From NCBI GenBank assembly GCA_947631075.1, contig CANRJU010000100.1, positions 1-8,372 of the forward strand: a stretch of DNA of 8,372 nucleotides, given 5' to 3'. The translations under genes and the position numbers were made by a program. The stretch comes from an uncultured Lachnospiraceae bacterium (lineage in GTDB: Bacteria; Bacillota; Clostridia; Lachnospirales; Lachnospiraceae). Below, one piece after another: positions 1 through 6,055 of this stretch. Below the pieces are notes generated by a model that ran no database searches, was not told where the DNA came from, and saw only the letters and a list, made by a program, of their open reading frames with translations. Every line of letters starts with the position of its first letter. The first letter of the stretch is position 1.

Positions 1-72
1 GTGAAGGGTAAGGATCTGACCGATTTATCCTATAAGAGTGTGGCAAAATGGGCGAAAAAGCAGGTGAAATAA
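1..72 (+). CDS. Flavodoxin-like protein, C-terminal end only (partial)
   Basis: This is an open frame running in from the left edge, encoding 23 residues that end in AKWAKKQVK before a TAA stop. Nothing in 23 residues alone identifies it. The call rests on near identity (74 of 76 nt) with the end of the flavodoxin remnant at 5798-5869, where the upstream residues carry a recognisable flavodoxin segment (IWWG, TFLESY, CTSGGSG). In flavodoxin folds this part is the last alpha helix. The gene is probably a complete flavodoxin outside the window, converging on the LysR gene only 18 nt away. One amino-acid change separates the copies (VKGKD here, VTGKD at 5798); the other difference is silent. Confidence 0.6.
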   Translation: MKGKDLTDLSYKSVAKWAKKQVK

Positions 73-76
73 ATAA
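1..76 (+). repeat. 76-bp direct repeat, left copy
   Basis: The sequence matches 5798-5873 in the same orientation with two mismatches (positions 5 and 48). The match stops just after the stop codon, at position 77. It may extend leftward beyond the window, since position 1 is already inside it. The two copies bracket the lysR, hydrolase, acetyltransferase, flavodoxin and DUF362 genes. Confidence 0.95.
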
Positions 77-78
77 AG

Positions 79-108
79 AAACAGTTTTCATTATTCATGA
101 AACCGTTT
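79..108 (-). terminator. Probable terminator of the lysR gene, overlapping its stop codon
   Basis: Read on the minus strand, AAACGGUUUCAU pairs with AUGAAA-CUGUUU (one bulged A, one G-U pair) around a five-base loop, followed by CUUUAUUU. The lysR stop codon lies at the loop. On the plus strand the same hairpin has an A-C mismatch and only a short T run, so it would serve the flavodoxin gene less well. The position between two convergent genes 18 nt apart supports a terminator role. Confidence 0.5.
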
Positions 109-969
109 TCTCAACTCTCCAAGCATTTTTTGTGCAATAGGAGTAAATACCTGATATTTTTTCCAGATTAAATACAGTTTCGTTTCAAGTCTGGGGGTAA
201 GTGGACGGAAGGCCAAGCCGCTGTCAGGACTTGTATCAATCAAGTGCTCAAAGGTGAGAAGATATCCCAGTCCTTCTTTGACAAAAAGAGAGCCATTGTA
301 CGACAGCCTAAAAGAACCTTCCAGATGCAGATCGTCTATTTTATTGCCGCACCATCGGGAAATGTCCCTGGACCAGCCCTGTTCCGAGCAGAACAAAGGA
401 AGTCCCGTTAAATCATCGACAGAGACGGACTGTTTCTCTGCAAGAGGGCAGTCATCAGGCATGACGACGCCCCATAAATCCGCTTCTGGAAATACCAGGT
501 AATGATATTTGTCTGTATTTGGTTCCTCTGCCAGCACAGCAAAATCAACGATGCCTTTATCCAGCTTTTCGGTTACCTGTTCCGTGGCCCCGCTGGTAAT
601 GTGATACCGCAGATCGGGATAGGTACTTTTGAATGATTTAATGATAGCGGCAAGATGTCTGATCTGATAGGACTCTGCCAGACCAAAGTAGATCTCGCCG
701 CCTAATGTATCATCCAGGGAAAGAAATTCCGTAGTAATTTTGTCTGCCATTGACACAAGGTCTTCCGCTCGTTTGCGGAGCAGGACGCCTTCTTCTGTCA
801 GCTCTATGCGGAAGCTGTGGCGGACAAACAGTTTCTTTCCCAGCTCATCCTCCAGTGATTTTAACTGTTTGGAAAGCGTGGGCTGGGTGACGTGCAGAAG
901 TTCTGCTGCGCGAGTCATATTTTCTTCCCTTGCCACAGCAAGAAAATACCGCATCGTTCTTAATTCCAT
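91..969 (-). CDS. LysR-family transcriptional regulator
   Basis: The protein has 292 residues, the usual size for the family. It is a DNA-binding regulator acting in the cytoplasm, generally as a tetramer that responds to a small ligand. Residues 1-60 form the winged helix-turn-helix (MRYFLAVAREENMTRAAELL, then HVTQPTLSKQLKSLEDELG, then the wing ending in LTEEG). The remainder, from about residue 90, is the periplasmic-binding-protein-like ligand domain. The start at 969 is chosen because AGGAG lies 8 nt upstream and the family begins with MELRxMRYF; an upstream ATG at 1050 would add 27 atypical residues and would lie upstream of the predicted start point. The gene is divergent from the alpha/beta hydrolase, the classic arrangement in which a LysR protein controls its neighbour and itself. 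The ligand cannot be predicted. Confidence 0.95.
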   Translation of the reverse strand: MELRTMRYFLAVAREENMTRAAELLHVTQPTLSKQLKSLEDELGKKLFVRHSFRIELTEEGVLLRKRAEDLVSMADKITTEFLSLDDTLGGEIYFGLAESYQIRHLAAIIKSFKSTYPDLRYHITSGATEQVTEKLDKGIVDFAVLAEEPNTDKYHYLVFPEADLWGVVMPDDCPLAEKQSVSVDDLTGLPLFCSEQGWSRDISRWCGNKIDDLHLEGSFRLSYNGSLFVKEGLGYLLTFEHLIDTSPDSGLAFRPLTPRLETKLYLIWKKYQVFTPIAQKMLGELRKRFHE

Positions 970-998
970 ACTTTTTTCTCCTCTTTTGATATTCCATA

Positions 999-1020
999 AA
1001 TTTATATCATGATATAAATT
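999..1020. promoter_or_regulatory. 22-bp perfect palindrome, candidate LysR operator
   Basis: The left half is AATTTATATCA and the right half is its exact complement, centred between 1009 and 1010. It overlaps the -10 box of the lysR promoter and covers the predicted transcription start near 1011. LysR regulators bind dyads of the T-N11-A type, and a site here would block their own gene. The assignment to this LysR is inferred from position. The AT-rich content means some palindromy could be chance, but 11 perfect pairs is long. Confidence 0.6.
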
Positions 1021-1046
1021 ATAACCATTAGCGGAATGGAAGTCAA
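1018..1046 (-). promoter_or_regulatory. lysR promoter (TTGACT, 17 bp, TATAAT)
   Basis: On the minus strand the -35 box TTGACT (1046-1041) is separated by exactly 17 bp from a perfect TATAAT (1023-1018). This predicts a start near 1011 and a leader of about 40 nt before the lysR ATG. The spacer holds the inverted repeat CCATT-AGCGG-AATGG (1025-1039), a second candidate regulator site. Confidence 0.8.
1025..1039. promoter_or_regulatory. Inverted repeat within the lysR promoter spacer
   Basis: CCATT and AATGG are separated by AGCGG, giving a 5-bp dyad that fills the space between the -35 and -10 boxes of the lysR promoter. It differs in sequence from the palindrome at 999-1020, so it may be bound by another protein or represent a half-site of different affinity. 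Confidence 0.4.
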
Positions 1047-1061
1047 TCATTTATACTAAAA

Positions 1062-1088
1062 TTGATAAAGTTTATCTAAGTTTATGAA
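1062..1088 (+). promoter_or_regulatory. Weak candidate promoter of the hydrolase operon with 10-bp direct repeats
   Basis: TTGATA (1062-1067) lies 15 bp before TATGAA (1083-1088), a short spacing for a sigma-A promoter and consistent with a promoter that needs an activator. AAGTTTAT occurs twice, at 1068-1075 and 1078-1085, a 10-bp period that places both copies on the same DNA face. No better forward promoter is visible before the hydrolase start. Confidence 0.3.
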
Positions 1089-1145
1089 AAAAATGTACGG
1101 ATGGATTATAAATTCACCCAAAATAAGAAAGGAAGGTAATGTAAA

Positions 1146-2126
1146 ATGGCAGAAGCAATGAAACTGGAATTGACCAATGAGTGGGATAAAACATTCCCGA
1201 AAAGCGAGAAGGTAAATCACAGAAAGGTAACTTTTCATAACCGCTATGGCATAACGCTGGCAGCAGATTTATATGAGCCGAAAGGCGCGGAAGGAAAACT
1301 GGCGGCAATCGCTGTATGCGGTCCGTTCGGCGCGGTAAAGGAGCAGGCCTCCGGATTGTATGCCCAGACAATGGCAGAGCGCGGTTTCCTCACGATAGCG
1401 TTTGATCCGTCATTTACCGGAGAGAGCGGCGGAACACCCCGTTACATGGCGTCCCCGGACATCAATACGGAAGATTTTCAGGCGGCGGTGGATTTCCTCT
1501 CCGTACAGGATAATGTCGATCCGGAGAAAATCGGTATCATCGGCATCTGCGGATGGGGCGGCATGGCGTTAAATGTGGCGGCGCTGGATACCCGGATCAA
1601 GGCGACAGTAGCTTCTACCATGTATGACATGAGCCGTGTCAATGCCAACGGATACTTTGATGAAAATGACAATGCCGACGATCGTTATGAGGCCCGTAAG
1701 GCGCTGAATGCCCAGCGGATTATTGATTATAAAAATGGCAGCTATGAGCTGGGAGGCGGCGTGGTCGATCCGCTGCCAGAAGACGCCCCGTTCTTTGTCA
1801 AAGATTATTACGATTATTATAAGACGTCTCGTGGTTACCATGCCCGTTCCTTAAACTCCAATGGCGGCTGGAACAAGATTGGATGCATGTCCTTTATGAA
1901 CCAGCCGATTCTTAATTACAGCGATGAAATCCGCAGCGCTGTTCTGGTCATGCACGGGGAAAAAGCACATTCCTGTTATTTTAGCAAAGATGCTTTCAAG
2001 AAATTGCAGGGAGATAATAAGGAACTGTTATTGATTCCGGATGCGGTACACACCGACCTTTACGATCAGATGGATGTGATACCGTTTGATAAGCTGGAGC
2101 AGTTTTTTCAGGATAATCTGAAATAA
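1146..2126 (+). CDS. Alpha/beta hydrolase, dienelactone-hydrolase/YcjY-like
   Basis: The protein has 326 residues and no signal peptide, so it is cytoplasmic. The fold shows in the strand and oxyanion region LAAIAVCGPFG (52-62), then FDPSFTGES (86-94), the nucleophile elbow IIGICGWGG (131-139), LVMHGEKAHS (267-276) and the late histidine AVHTDLYD (300-307). The likely nucleophile is Cys135, as in dienelactone hydrolases, and His302 is the likely base. The acid is unclear because the usual HGEKD position reads HGEKA. The elbow has Trp where the G-x-C-x-G pattern has Gly. GGAAGG sits 9 nt before the ATG. Members of this superfamily hydrolyse esters, lactones or thioesters; the substrate here cannot be named. 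It is the first gene divergent from lysR and so the most likely regulated target. Confidence 0.88.
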   Translation: MAEAMKLELTNEWDKTFPKSEKVNHRKVTFHNRYGITLAADLYEPKGAEGKLAAIAVCGPFGAVKEQASGLYAQTMAERGFLTIAFDPSFTGESGGTPRYMASPDINTEDFQAAVDFLSVQDNVDPEKIGIIGICGWGGMALNVAALDTRIKATVASTMYDMSRVNANGYFDENDNADDRYEARKALNAQRIIDYKNGSYELGGGVVDPLPEDAPFFVKDYYDYYKTSRGYHARSLNSNGGWNKIGCMSFMNQPILNYSDEIRSAVLVMHGEKAHSCYFSKDAFKKLQGDNKELLLIPDAVHTDLYDQMDVIPFDKLEQFFQDNLK

Positions 2127-2162
2127 GATGTGGTATAAAGATAGCAGACCGGGCGGTGCTGA

Positions 2163-2285
2163 TTTGAATTGTATTTTTCAAACCGACATCGCCTGTTTGG
2201 ATATATAAGCAAGGAGCAGGAGAAAGCCAGTGATATTTTCGCCGGAGGAAGTGATTTCGGATTGGGATTAAGAAAGGAGATGTAA
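2163..2285 (+). other. Short open frame between hydrolase and acetyltransferase, possible gene remnant
   Basis: This frame is open for 40 codons after a TGA at 2160-2162 and ends in DFGLGLRKEM and a TAA 3 nt before the acetyltransferase start. It has no ATG except its last codon and no ribosome binding site of its own. It contains a protein-like stretch (KEQEKASDIFAGGSDFGLG). I do not recognise it. It could be the tail of a lost gene or simply a leader carrying the acetyltransferase ribosome binding site. The same gap holds a GGCGGTG/CATCGCC dyad (around 2153-2194) without a T run, so no terminator separates the two genes. Confidence 0.25.
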
Positions 2286-2288
2286 GAT

Positions 2289-2867
2289 TTGACAGTAAAA
2301 GACGTGATAGATGGTTTTACGGAGGACGCAAGGGAAAATCCGGAGCGTGATGCATACGCAGACATTCTCTTTCAGGATGCCATCCGCATTGGTATGGAAT
2401 TGAATAACAGATACCATACACCGGAAGAAATCAGGGAGATTATGGGCAGGTTGACAGGAAAGAATATAGATGACAGTTTCCGAATGTTCCCGCCATTTTA
2501 CACTGATTTTGGAAAGAATATTACGATCGGAAAAGATGTCTTTATCAATTCCGGCTGTCATTTTCAGGATCAGGGAGGGATTACCATTGGTGACGGTTCC
2601 ATGATTGGACATAATGTGGTGCTGGCAACGATTAACCACGATTTGAGTCCTTTGAAAAACAGAGAAAACCATTATGCACCGATTGTGATAGAGGACCATG
2701 TCTGGATTGGTTCCAGTGCAACAATTCTGCCGGGCGTTACAATAGGCAGATGGTCTGTGGTAGCAGCGGGGGCAGTTGTCAGCAAGGATGTAGAGGCATT
2801 TACGGTTGTCGGGGGTGTTCCGGCAACGGAGATCCACAAAGTGAATAATAAACGAACAGGAGGTTGA
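2289..2867 (+). CDS. Sugar O-acetyltransferase, NodL/LacA/Maa type (hexapeptide repeat)
   Basis: The protein has 192 residues, the standard length. It transfers acetyl from acetyl-CoA to a hydroxyl of a sugar or similar acceptor, normally as a cytoplasmic trimer. The N-terminal helix cap (residues 25-75, ending MELNNRYHTPEEIREIMG, then FPPFYTDFG) precedes the left-handed beta helix built of hexapeptide turns (ITIGKDVFINSG, ITIGDGSMIGHNV, VWIGSSATILPGVTIG). The catalytic histidine is His117 in ATINHD. The end, VVGGVPATEI, is typical. The start codon is TTG at 2289, with AAAGGAG at 2273-2279; no in-frame ATG precedes the conserved region. An ATG-TAA pair sits between the binding site and the TTG. 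The acceptor is unknown. The gene is 162 nt from the hydrolase and only 4 nt from the next gene. Confidence 0.92.
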   Translation: MTVKDVIDGFTEDARENPERDAYADILFQDAIRIGMELNNRYHTPEEIREIMGRLTGKNIDDSFRMFPPFYTDFGKNITIGKDVFINSGCHFQDQGGITIGDGSMIGHNVVLATINHDLSPLKNRENHYAPIVIEDHVWIGSSATILPGVTIGRWSVVAAGAVVSKDVEAFTVVGGVPATEIHKVNNKRTGG

Positions 2868-2871
2868 TTTT

Positions 2872-4197
2872 ATGCAGAGATTTAGAAAGGGTAAAAAAGG
2901 AATGAAAGCAGTAATTTTGCTGCTTATATTCAGTCTGTTAATTACCGGATTTTCTACAAACAGTATGATTTCCAAAGCTGCTGCGAAGGGGAAGAAAACA
3001 GTTGCAATCAAAACGGTGTCATTAAAGATTGGCAAGAAGAAAGTTACTAAAAAGACATACAAAATGAAACTGGGGGAGAAAAAGAAACTCAAAGTCAGTG
3101 TTTCTCCTAAAAAGGGAAAGAAAACAATTCGGTTTGCTTCGCGGAATAAAAAGGCAGTTACTGTTAATAAAAGCGGACTTCTTACTGCAAAGAAAACAGG
3201 AAGCGCGAAGGTAAGAGTAACAGTAAAAGCCAGAAAAAAGGGAACAAAAGTATCGGTAAAAAAGACATCCTGGGTAAAAGTTAAGGTAGTTAATGAAAAA
3301 AATACGAATCAGAAAGATGACCAGAATACACAGGAGGAAGAACCAAATCCTACAGACACAGGAATGACTTCTGCCCCAGATGAATCTACACAGACGCCAT
3401 CTGAGACAAAGAAACCAGATGCGACAGAGAATCCGGTTGAAACGGGGCAACCGACAAAATCACCAGCGGCAGCGCCAACAGAGACGCCTGAGCCAACGCC
3501 GGATTCACCAACGGCAGCACCAACAGAGACGCTTAAACCAACGCCGGATATTTCTAAACCGGCGCATACACCGAAAAGCCTCGTTGTCTATTTTTCCTGT
3601 ACAGATACCACAAAAAAAATAGCGGAATATGTGCAGGAAAGTACAGGAGCAGACATTTACAGAATTGAGGCGGAAGTTCCATATACGGCAGAAGATTTGA
3701 ATTATGGAGATTCTTCCACGAGAGCGACAAAAGAGCAAAATGATTCCTCTGCCAGACCGGCTATCTCAGGAACGGTTTCCAATATGCAGGAGTATGATTT
3801 TATCTTTTTATCATATCCCATCTGGTGGGGGCAGGCGCCGAGAATTATCAGCACTTTTTTGGAAAGCTATGATTTTTCAGGAAAGACAATAATACCAATC
3901 TGTACTTCACACAGCAGCGGAATTGGTTCCAGTGCCACAAATCTGCATTCTTTAGTGGATGGCAGTGTGACATGGCTGGAGGGCGAACGATTTTCTGCCG
4001 CAACTTCTAAAGAAGAAGTAATAGAGTGGCTGGAGGATTCGGGAATAAAATCTTTGTTGGAACAGAAAAAAGAAGAACAGGTGGCGGGGCGTGTGTTTGA
4101 TTTTAATACAAAAACAGTAACATTGAACAGTGGATATAAAATGCACTTGACCGGAATGAGAAACATGACTGGTATTAAAACAACAAAGAAAATATGA
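2872..4197 (+). CDS. Exported Ig-like/flavodoxin protein with a truncated aldo/keto reductase tail
   Basis: The protein has 441 residues. The basic start and hydrophobic stretch AVILLLIFSLLITGF (13-27), with a likely cleavage near SKAAA (34-38), form a Sec signal. Residues 43-140 are a very Lys-rich bacterial Ig-like (BIG2-type) domain (LKIGKKK, LGEKKKLKVSVSP, NKKAVTVNKSGLLTAKKTGSAKV). Residues 141-235 are a Thr/Pro/Glu linker with a duplicated 15-residue unit. Residues 236-392 are a flavodoxin domain: FMN phosphate loop SCTDTTKK, then LSYPIWWGQAP and IPICTSHSSGIGSS. Residues 405-425 (RVFDFNTKTVTLNSGYKM) match the start of aldo/keto reductases, but the protein ends 17 residues later, so that enzyme's catalytic Asp, Tyr, Lys and His are absent. 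AGGAGG lies 8 nt before the ATG and overlaps the end of the acetyltransferase gene, suggesting coupling. Probable role: FMN-binding redox protein outside the membrane; partner unknown. Confidence 0.85.
   Translation: MQRFRKGKKGMKAVILLLIFSLLITGFSTNSMISKAAAKGKKTVAIKTVSLKIGKKKVTKKTYKMKLGEKKKLKVSVSPKKGKKTIRFASRNKKAVTVNKSGLLTAKKTGSAKVRVTVKARKKGTKVSVKKTSWVKVKVVNEKNTNQKDDQNTQEEEPNPTDTGMTSAPDESTQTPSETKKPDATENPVETGQPTKSPAAAPTETPEPTPDSPTAAPTETLKPTPDISKPAHTPKSLVVYFSCTDTTKKIAEYVQESTGADIYRIEAEVPYTAEDLNYGDSSTRATKEQNDSSARPAISGTVSNMQEYDFIFLSYPIWWGQAPRIISTFLESYDFSGKTIIPICTSHSSGIGSSATNLHSLVDGSVTWLEGERFSAATSKEEVIEWLEDSGIKSLLEQKKEEQVAGRVFDFNTKTVTLNSGYKMHLTGMRNMTGIKTTKKI
3469..3558 (+). repeat. Two tandem 45-bp units in the Thr/Pro linker
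   Basis: Copy 1 (3469-3513) and copy 2 (3514-3558) encode AAPTETPEPTPDSPT and AAPTETLKPTPDISK. The unit is a multiple of three, so copy-number change would lengthen or shorten the linker without a frameshift. Lower similarity extends to the preceding KSPAAAP segment. Confidence 0.85.
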
Positions 4198-4220
4198 AAA
4201 ATTGTAAAGGGGGAAAAGAT

Positions 4221-5600
4221 ATGAACCGGATACGGAAAATAATGGCCTTGCTGCTTGTGGCAGTGCTGGCAGTCAGTTCTCTGTCGGGGAGTGAGATAAT
4301 GGTGGCAAAGGCTGCGATTACGGTAAAGGCAAGTAACACAAGTGTCAAAAAGAAGATCAAGGTCACGAAGAAGGACAACAAACAGGTTTTTCCGAAACAT
4401 AAACCATATGGAAAGGGGATTGGGGCAAAACCGGGACGGGTTGTCTGGAGCTATAATTCTAAATCTGTTAAATGGGATGGAAAGGGATACTGGTGGAAAA
4501 CAGAGCATTTTAATGAAAAGGTCATTACAAAAATGTTCCGAAACAGTATTGCGTCTCTGGGAGGAACTAAAAAGGCAAAAACAGGATGGAAGAAACTGTT
4601 TCAGGCACAAAATAAGAGGCGTGGAAAAGGAAAGCGGAAATATAAAAAAGGAGAGAAAATAGCAATTAAGGCAAACATCAATGGTTCCGGCGTGTTTGAC
4701 GATGACGACAGCGGAAAGACCAAAATGAGCTATACCAATCCGGTTCTGCTAAAGGTGCTTCTGACTTCGCTGGTAGAGGATGCCGGCGTGGCGCCGTCCG
4801 ATATAACCGTTTATGACGTATCCCGGATTTTTCCCGTTTACATGATCGAGATGTGTACCAAAGGAGAATTGAGGGGCATCCACTTTGTAGGGAGAAACAA
4901 TGGGGTGGCTGACAAGAAAAAACCGATTAACTGGTCCTATTCCTTCCGCGGCGCGGTAAATTATCTGCCGACCTGTGTGACAGAGGCAGAGTATGTGATC
5001 AATTTTGCCAATCTGAAGGGGCATAGTTATGGAATTACCCTTTGTGGGAAAAACCATTTTGGCTCTTTTATCAATGGAAATGAAATGCGCCCGCCGGAGG
5101 GGGCAAATCTCCACCAGTTTCTCACGATGGATAAGATGGGTGTCTACAGTCCGCTGGTTGATTTGATGGCAAATTATGAGCTAGGCGGCAAGACCGTTCT
5201 GTATATGTTAGATGCTCTGATCTGCGCTCCGTCAGAGGGGGATGACATCACCGGCAGCAATGCGAGATGGCAGCAGAGTCCTTTTAATGGGAATTATACT
5301 TCCAGTATTTTTGTTTCACAGGATCCGGTGGCGATTGATTCTGTCGGGGCGGATTTTCTGATGAACGAACCTGCCGTGACGGATAACAATGACAGCCTGA
5401 AAAACAATGCTTCCGTGGAGAATTATTTGCATGAGGCCGCATTGGTAAAGAAAGCGCCATCGGGAAATGTATATAAAAATGGGAACGGAAAAAAGGTAAC
5501 AAATCTGGGTGTTCATGAACATTGGAATAATCCGGTGAGTAAAAAGTACAGCCGTAATCTCGGGAAAAAAGAGGGTATTGAATTAGTAAAAGTGAAGTGA
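4221..5600 (+). CDS. Exported DUF362-domain protein
   Basis: The protein has 459 residues from ATG 4221. I chose this start because AAGGGGG lies 7 nt upstream and a signal peptide begins at once (MNRIRKIMALLLVAVLAVSS, cleavage likely after VAKA at residue 31). The ATG at 4194, overlapping the previous stop, would put nine extra residues before the signal. A Lys-rich segment (40-60) leads into GRVVWSYNSKSVKWDGKGYWW, then the DUF362 core: GEKIAIKANING (144-155), LVEDAGV, ITVYDVSR, FANLKGHSYGITLCGKNHFG (262-281) and QDPVAIDSVGADFL (367-380). DUF362 proteins are of unknown biochemistry, and some carry ferredoxin domains; here the few Cys residues are scattered with no CxxCxxC cluster. The 23-nt gap after the flavodoxin gene supports one operon and a shared location outside the membrane. 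Confidence 0.88.
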   Translation: MNRIRKIMALLLVAVLAVSSLSGSEIMVAKAAITVKASNTSVKKKIKVTKKDNKQVFPKHKPYGKGIGAKPGRVVWSYNSKSVKWDGKGYWWKTEHFNEKVITKMFRNSIASLGGTKKAKTGWKKLFQAQNKRRGKGKRKYKKGEKIAIKANINGSGVFDDDDSGKTKMSYTNPVLLKVLLTSLVEDAGVAPSDITVYDVSRIFPVYMIEMCTKGELRGIHFVGRNNGVADKKKPINWSYSFRGAVNYLPTCVTEAEYVINFANLKGHSYGITLCGKNHFGSFINGNEMRPPEGANLHQFLTMDKMGVYSPLVDLMANYELGGKTVLYMLDALICAPSEGDDITGSNARWQQSPFNGNYTSSIFVSQDPVAIDSVGADFLMNEPAVTDNNDSLKNNASVENYLHEAALVKKAPSGNVYKNGNGKKVTNLGVHEHWNNPVSKKYSRNLGKKEGIELVKVK

Positions 5601-5602
5601 TG

Positions 5603-5869
5603 GAAAACAGTTGCAATTAAGATGGTGTCATTATCTCATATCTCATCTGGTGGGGAAAAGAACCTATGATTATCCGCACTTTTCTGGAGTCCTATAATCT
5701 GAAAGGGAAAAAGATCGTGCCATTCTGCACCAGCGGAGGCAGCGGGATTTCCGGCAGCATGAAGGAAGTCAGGGCGTCCGCGAAAGGGGCAAAAGTCGTG
5801 ACGGGTAAGGATCTGACCGATTTATCCTATAAGAGTGTGGCAAAGTGGGCGAAAAAGCAGGTGAAATAA
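5603..5869 (+). pseudogene. Decayed, internally deleted Ig-like/flavodoxin paralogue
   Basis: Positions 5603-5633 match 2994-3024, the codons just after the signal peptide of the exported flavodoxin gene, with three mismatches (two silent). Immediately after, 5636-5869 encodes the second half of a flavodoxin: SYLIWWGKEPMIIRTFLESY, then IVPFCTSGGSGISGS, and a C-terminal helix ending AKWAKKQVK. About 780 bp of the equivalent intact gene, covering the rest of the Ig-like domain, the linker and the FMN phosphate loop, is missing. The two pieces are in different frames, and the first frame stops at the TGA at 5667-5669. An internal ATG at 5666 could give 67 residues, but without the phosphate loop such a peptide could not form a flavodoxin. 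The end is nearly identical to the partial gene at 1-72. Confidence 0.8.
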
Positions 5870-5873
5870 ATAA
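5798..5873 (+). repeat. 76-bp direct repeat, right copy
   Basis: This copy has 74 of 76 positions identical to 1-76 and includes the last 23 codons of the flavodoxin frame, the stop and four more bases. Identity ends at 5874, where GGGGGAG replaces AGAAACAG. Confidence 0.95.
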
Positions 5874-5897
5874 GGGGGAGTCGGTATAAAAAATATT

Positions 5898-5943
5898 AAA
5901 GGAACTGTCGCGCGGGGCATACTTGGCGCACGGTTCCTTTTTT
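5898..5943 (+). terminator. Rho-independent terminator of the cluster
   Basis: AAAGGAACUGU pairs with ACGGUUCCUUU (one G-U pair), extended after a bulged C by GCGC/GCGC around a loop of about 12 bases, followed by six T. This is the strongest terminator in the window and the only clear one after the hydrolase-to-DUF362 gene set, so the flavodoxin remnant would lie in the 3' end of that transcript. Confidence 0.85.
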
Positions 5944-5995
5944 GATGATGTATGCAGTACAGCAGCGGTTGGTTGAATAAAATTTATATTTATGC

Positions 5996-6025
5996 TTGTA
6001 CCTTGTTCTATGTACGTGTTACAAT
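5996..6025 (+). promoter_or_regulatory. Promoter of the small uncharacterised gene
   Basis: TTGTAC (5996-6001) is followed after 18 bp by TACAAT (6020-6025), which carries an upstream TG (extended -10 form, TGT-TACAAT). It lies just after the terminator of the previous cluster and 30 nt before the start codon at 6056, so it most likely drives that gene independently. Confidence 0.5.
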
Positions 6026-6055
6026 ATTTTCAATACTACTGGGAGGAAATGTGCT

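Noticed and set aside
970..1050. Longer LysR protein starting at ATG 1050
   Set aside because: The extra 27 residues are not typical of the family, the extension would cover the promoter and operator, and AGGAG precedes the ATG at 969.
2268..3092. 274-codon open frame on the minus strand
   Set aside because: It lies opposite the acetyltransferase and the start of the flavodoxin gene, both clearly coding; its product is low-complexity and Cys/Ile/Phe-rich with no recognisable domain.
3867..4610. 247-codon open frame on the minus strand
   Set aside because: It is antisense to two well-supported exported proteins; its composition is that of a frame shadow and it has no ribosome binding site.
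5666..5869. Functional small flavodoxin of 67 residues
   Set aside because: It lacks the FMN phosphate loop and the first half of the fold and follows a frameshifted, deleted 5' part; treated as a remnant.
1..5873. Composite transposon or insertion sequence
   Set aside because: The flanking repeats are flavodoxin gene ends without terminal inverted repeats, and no transposase or integrase is present between them.
5996..6055. TTG start at 5996 for the small uncharacterised protein
   Set aside because: The TTG is part of the predicted -35 box, and GGGAGG is well placed for ATG 6056.
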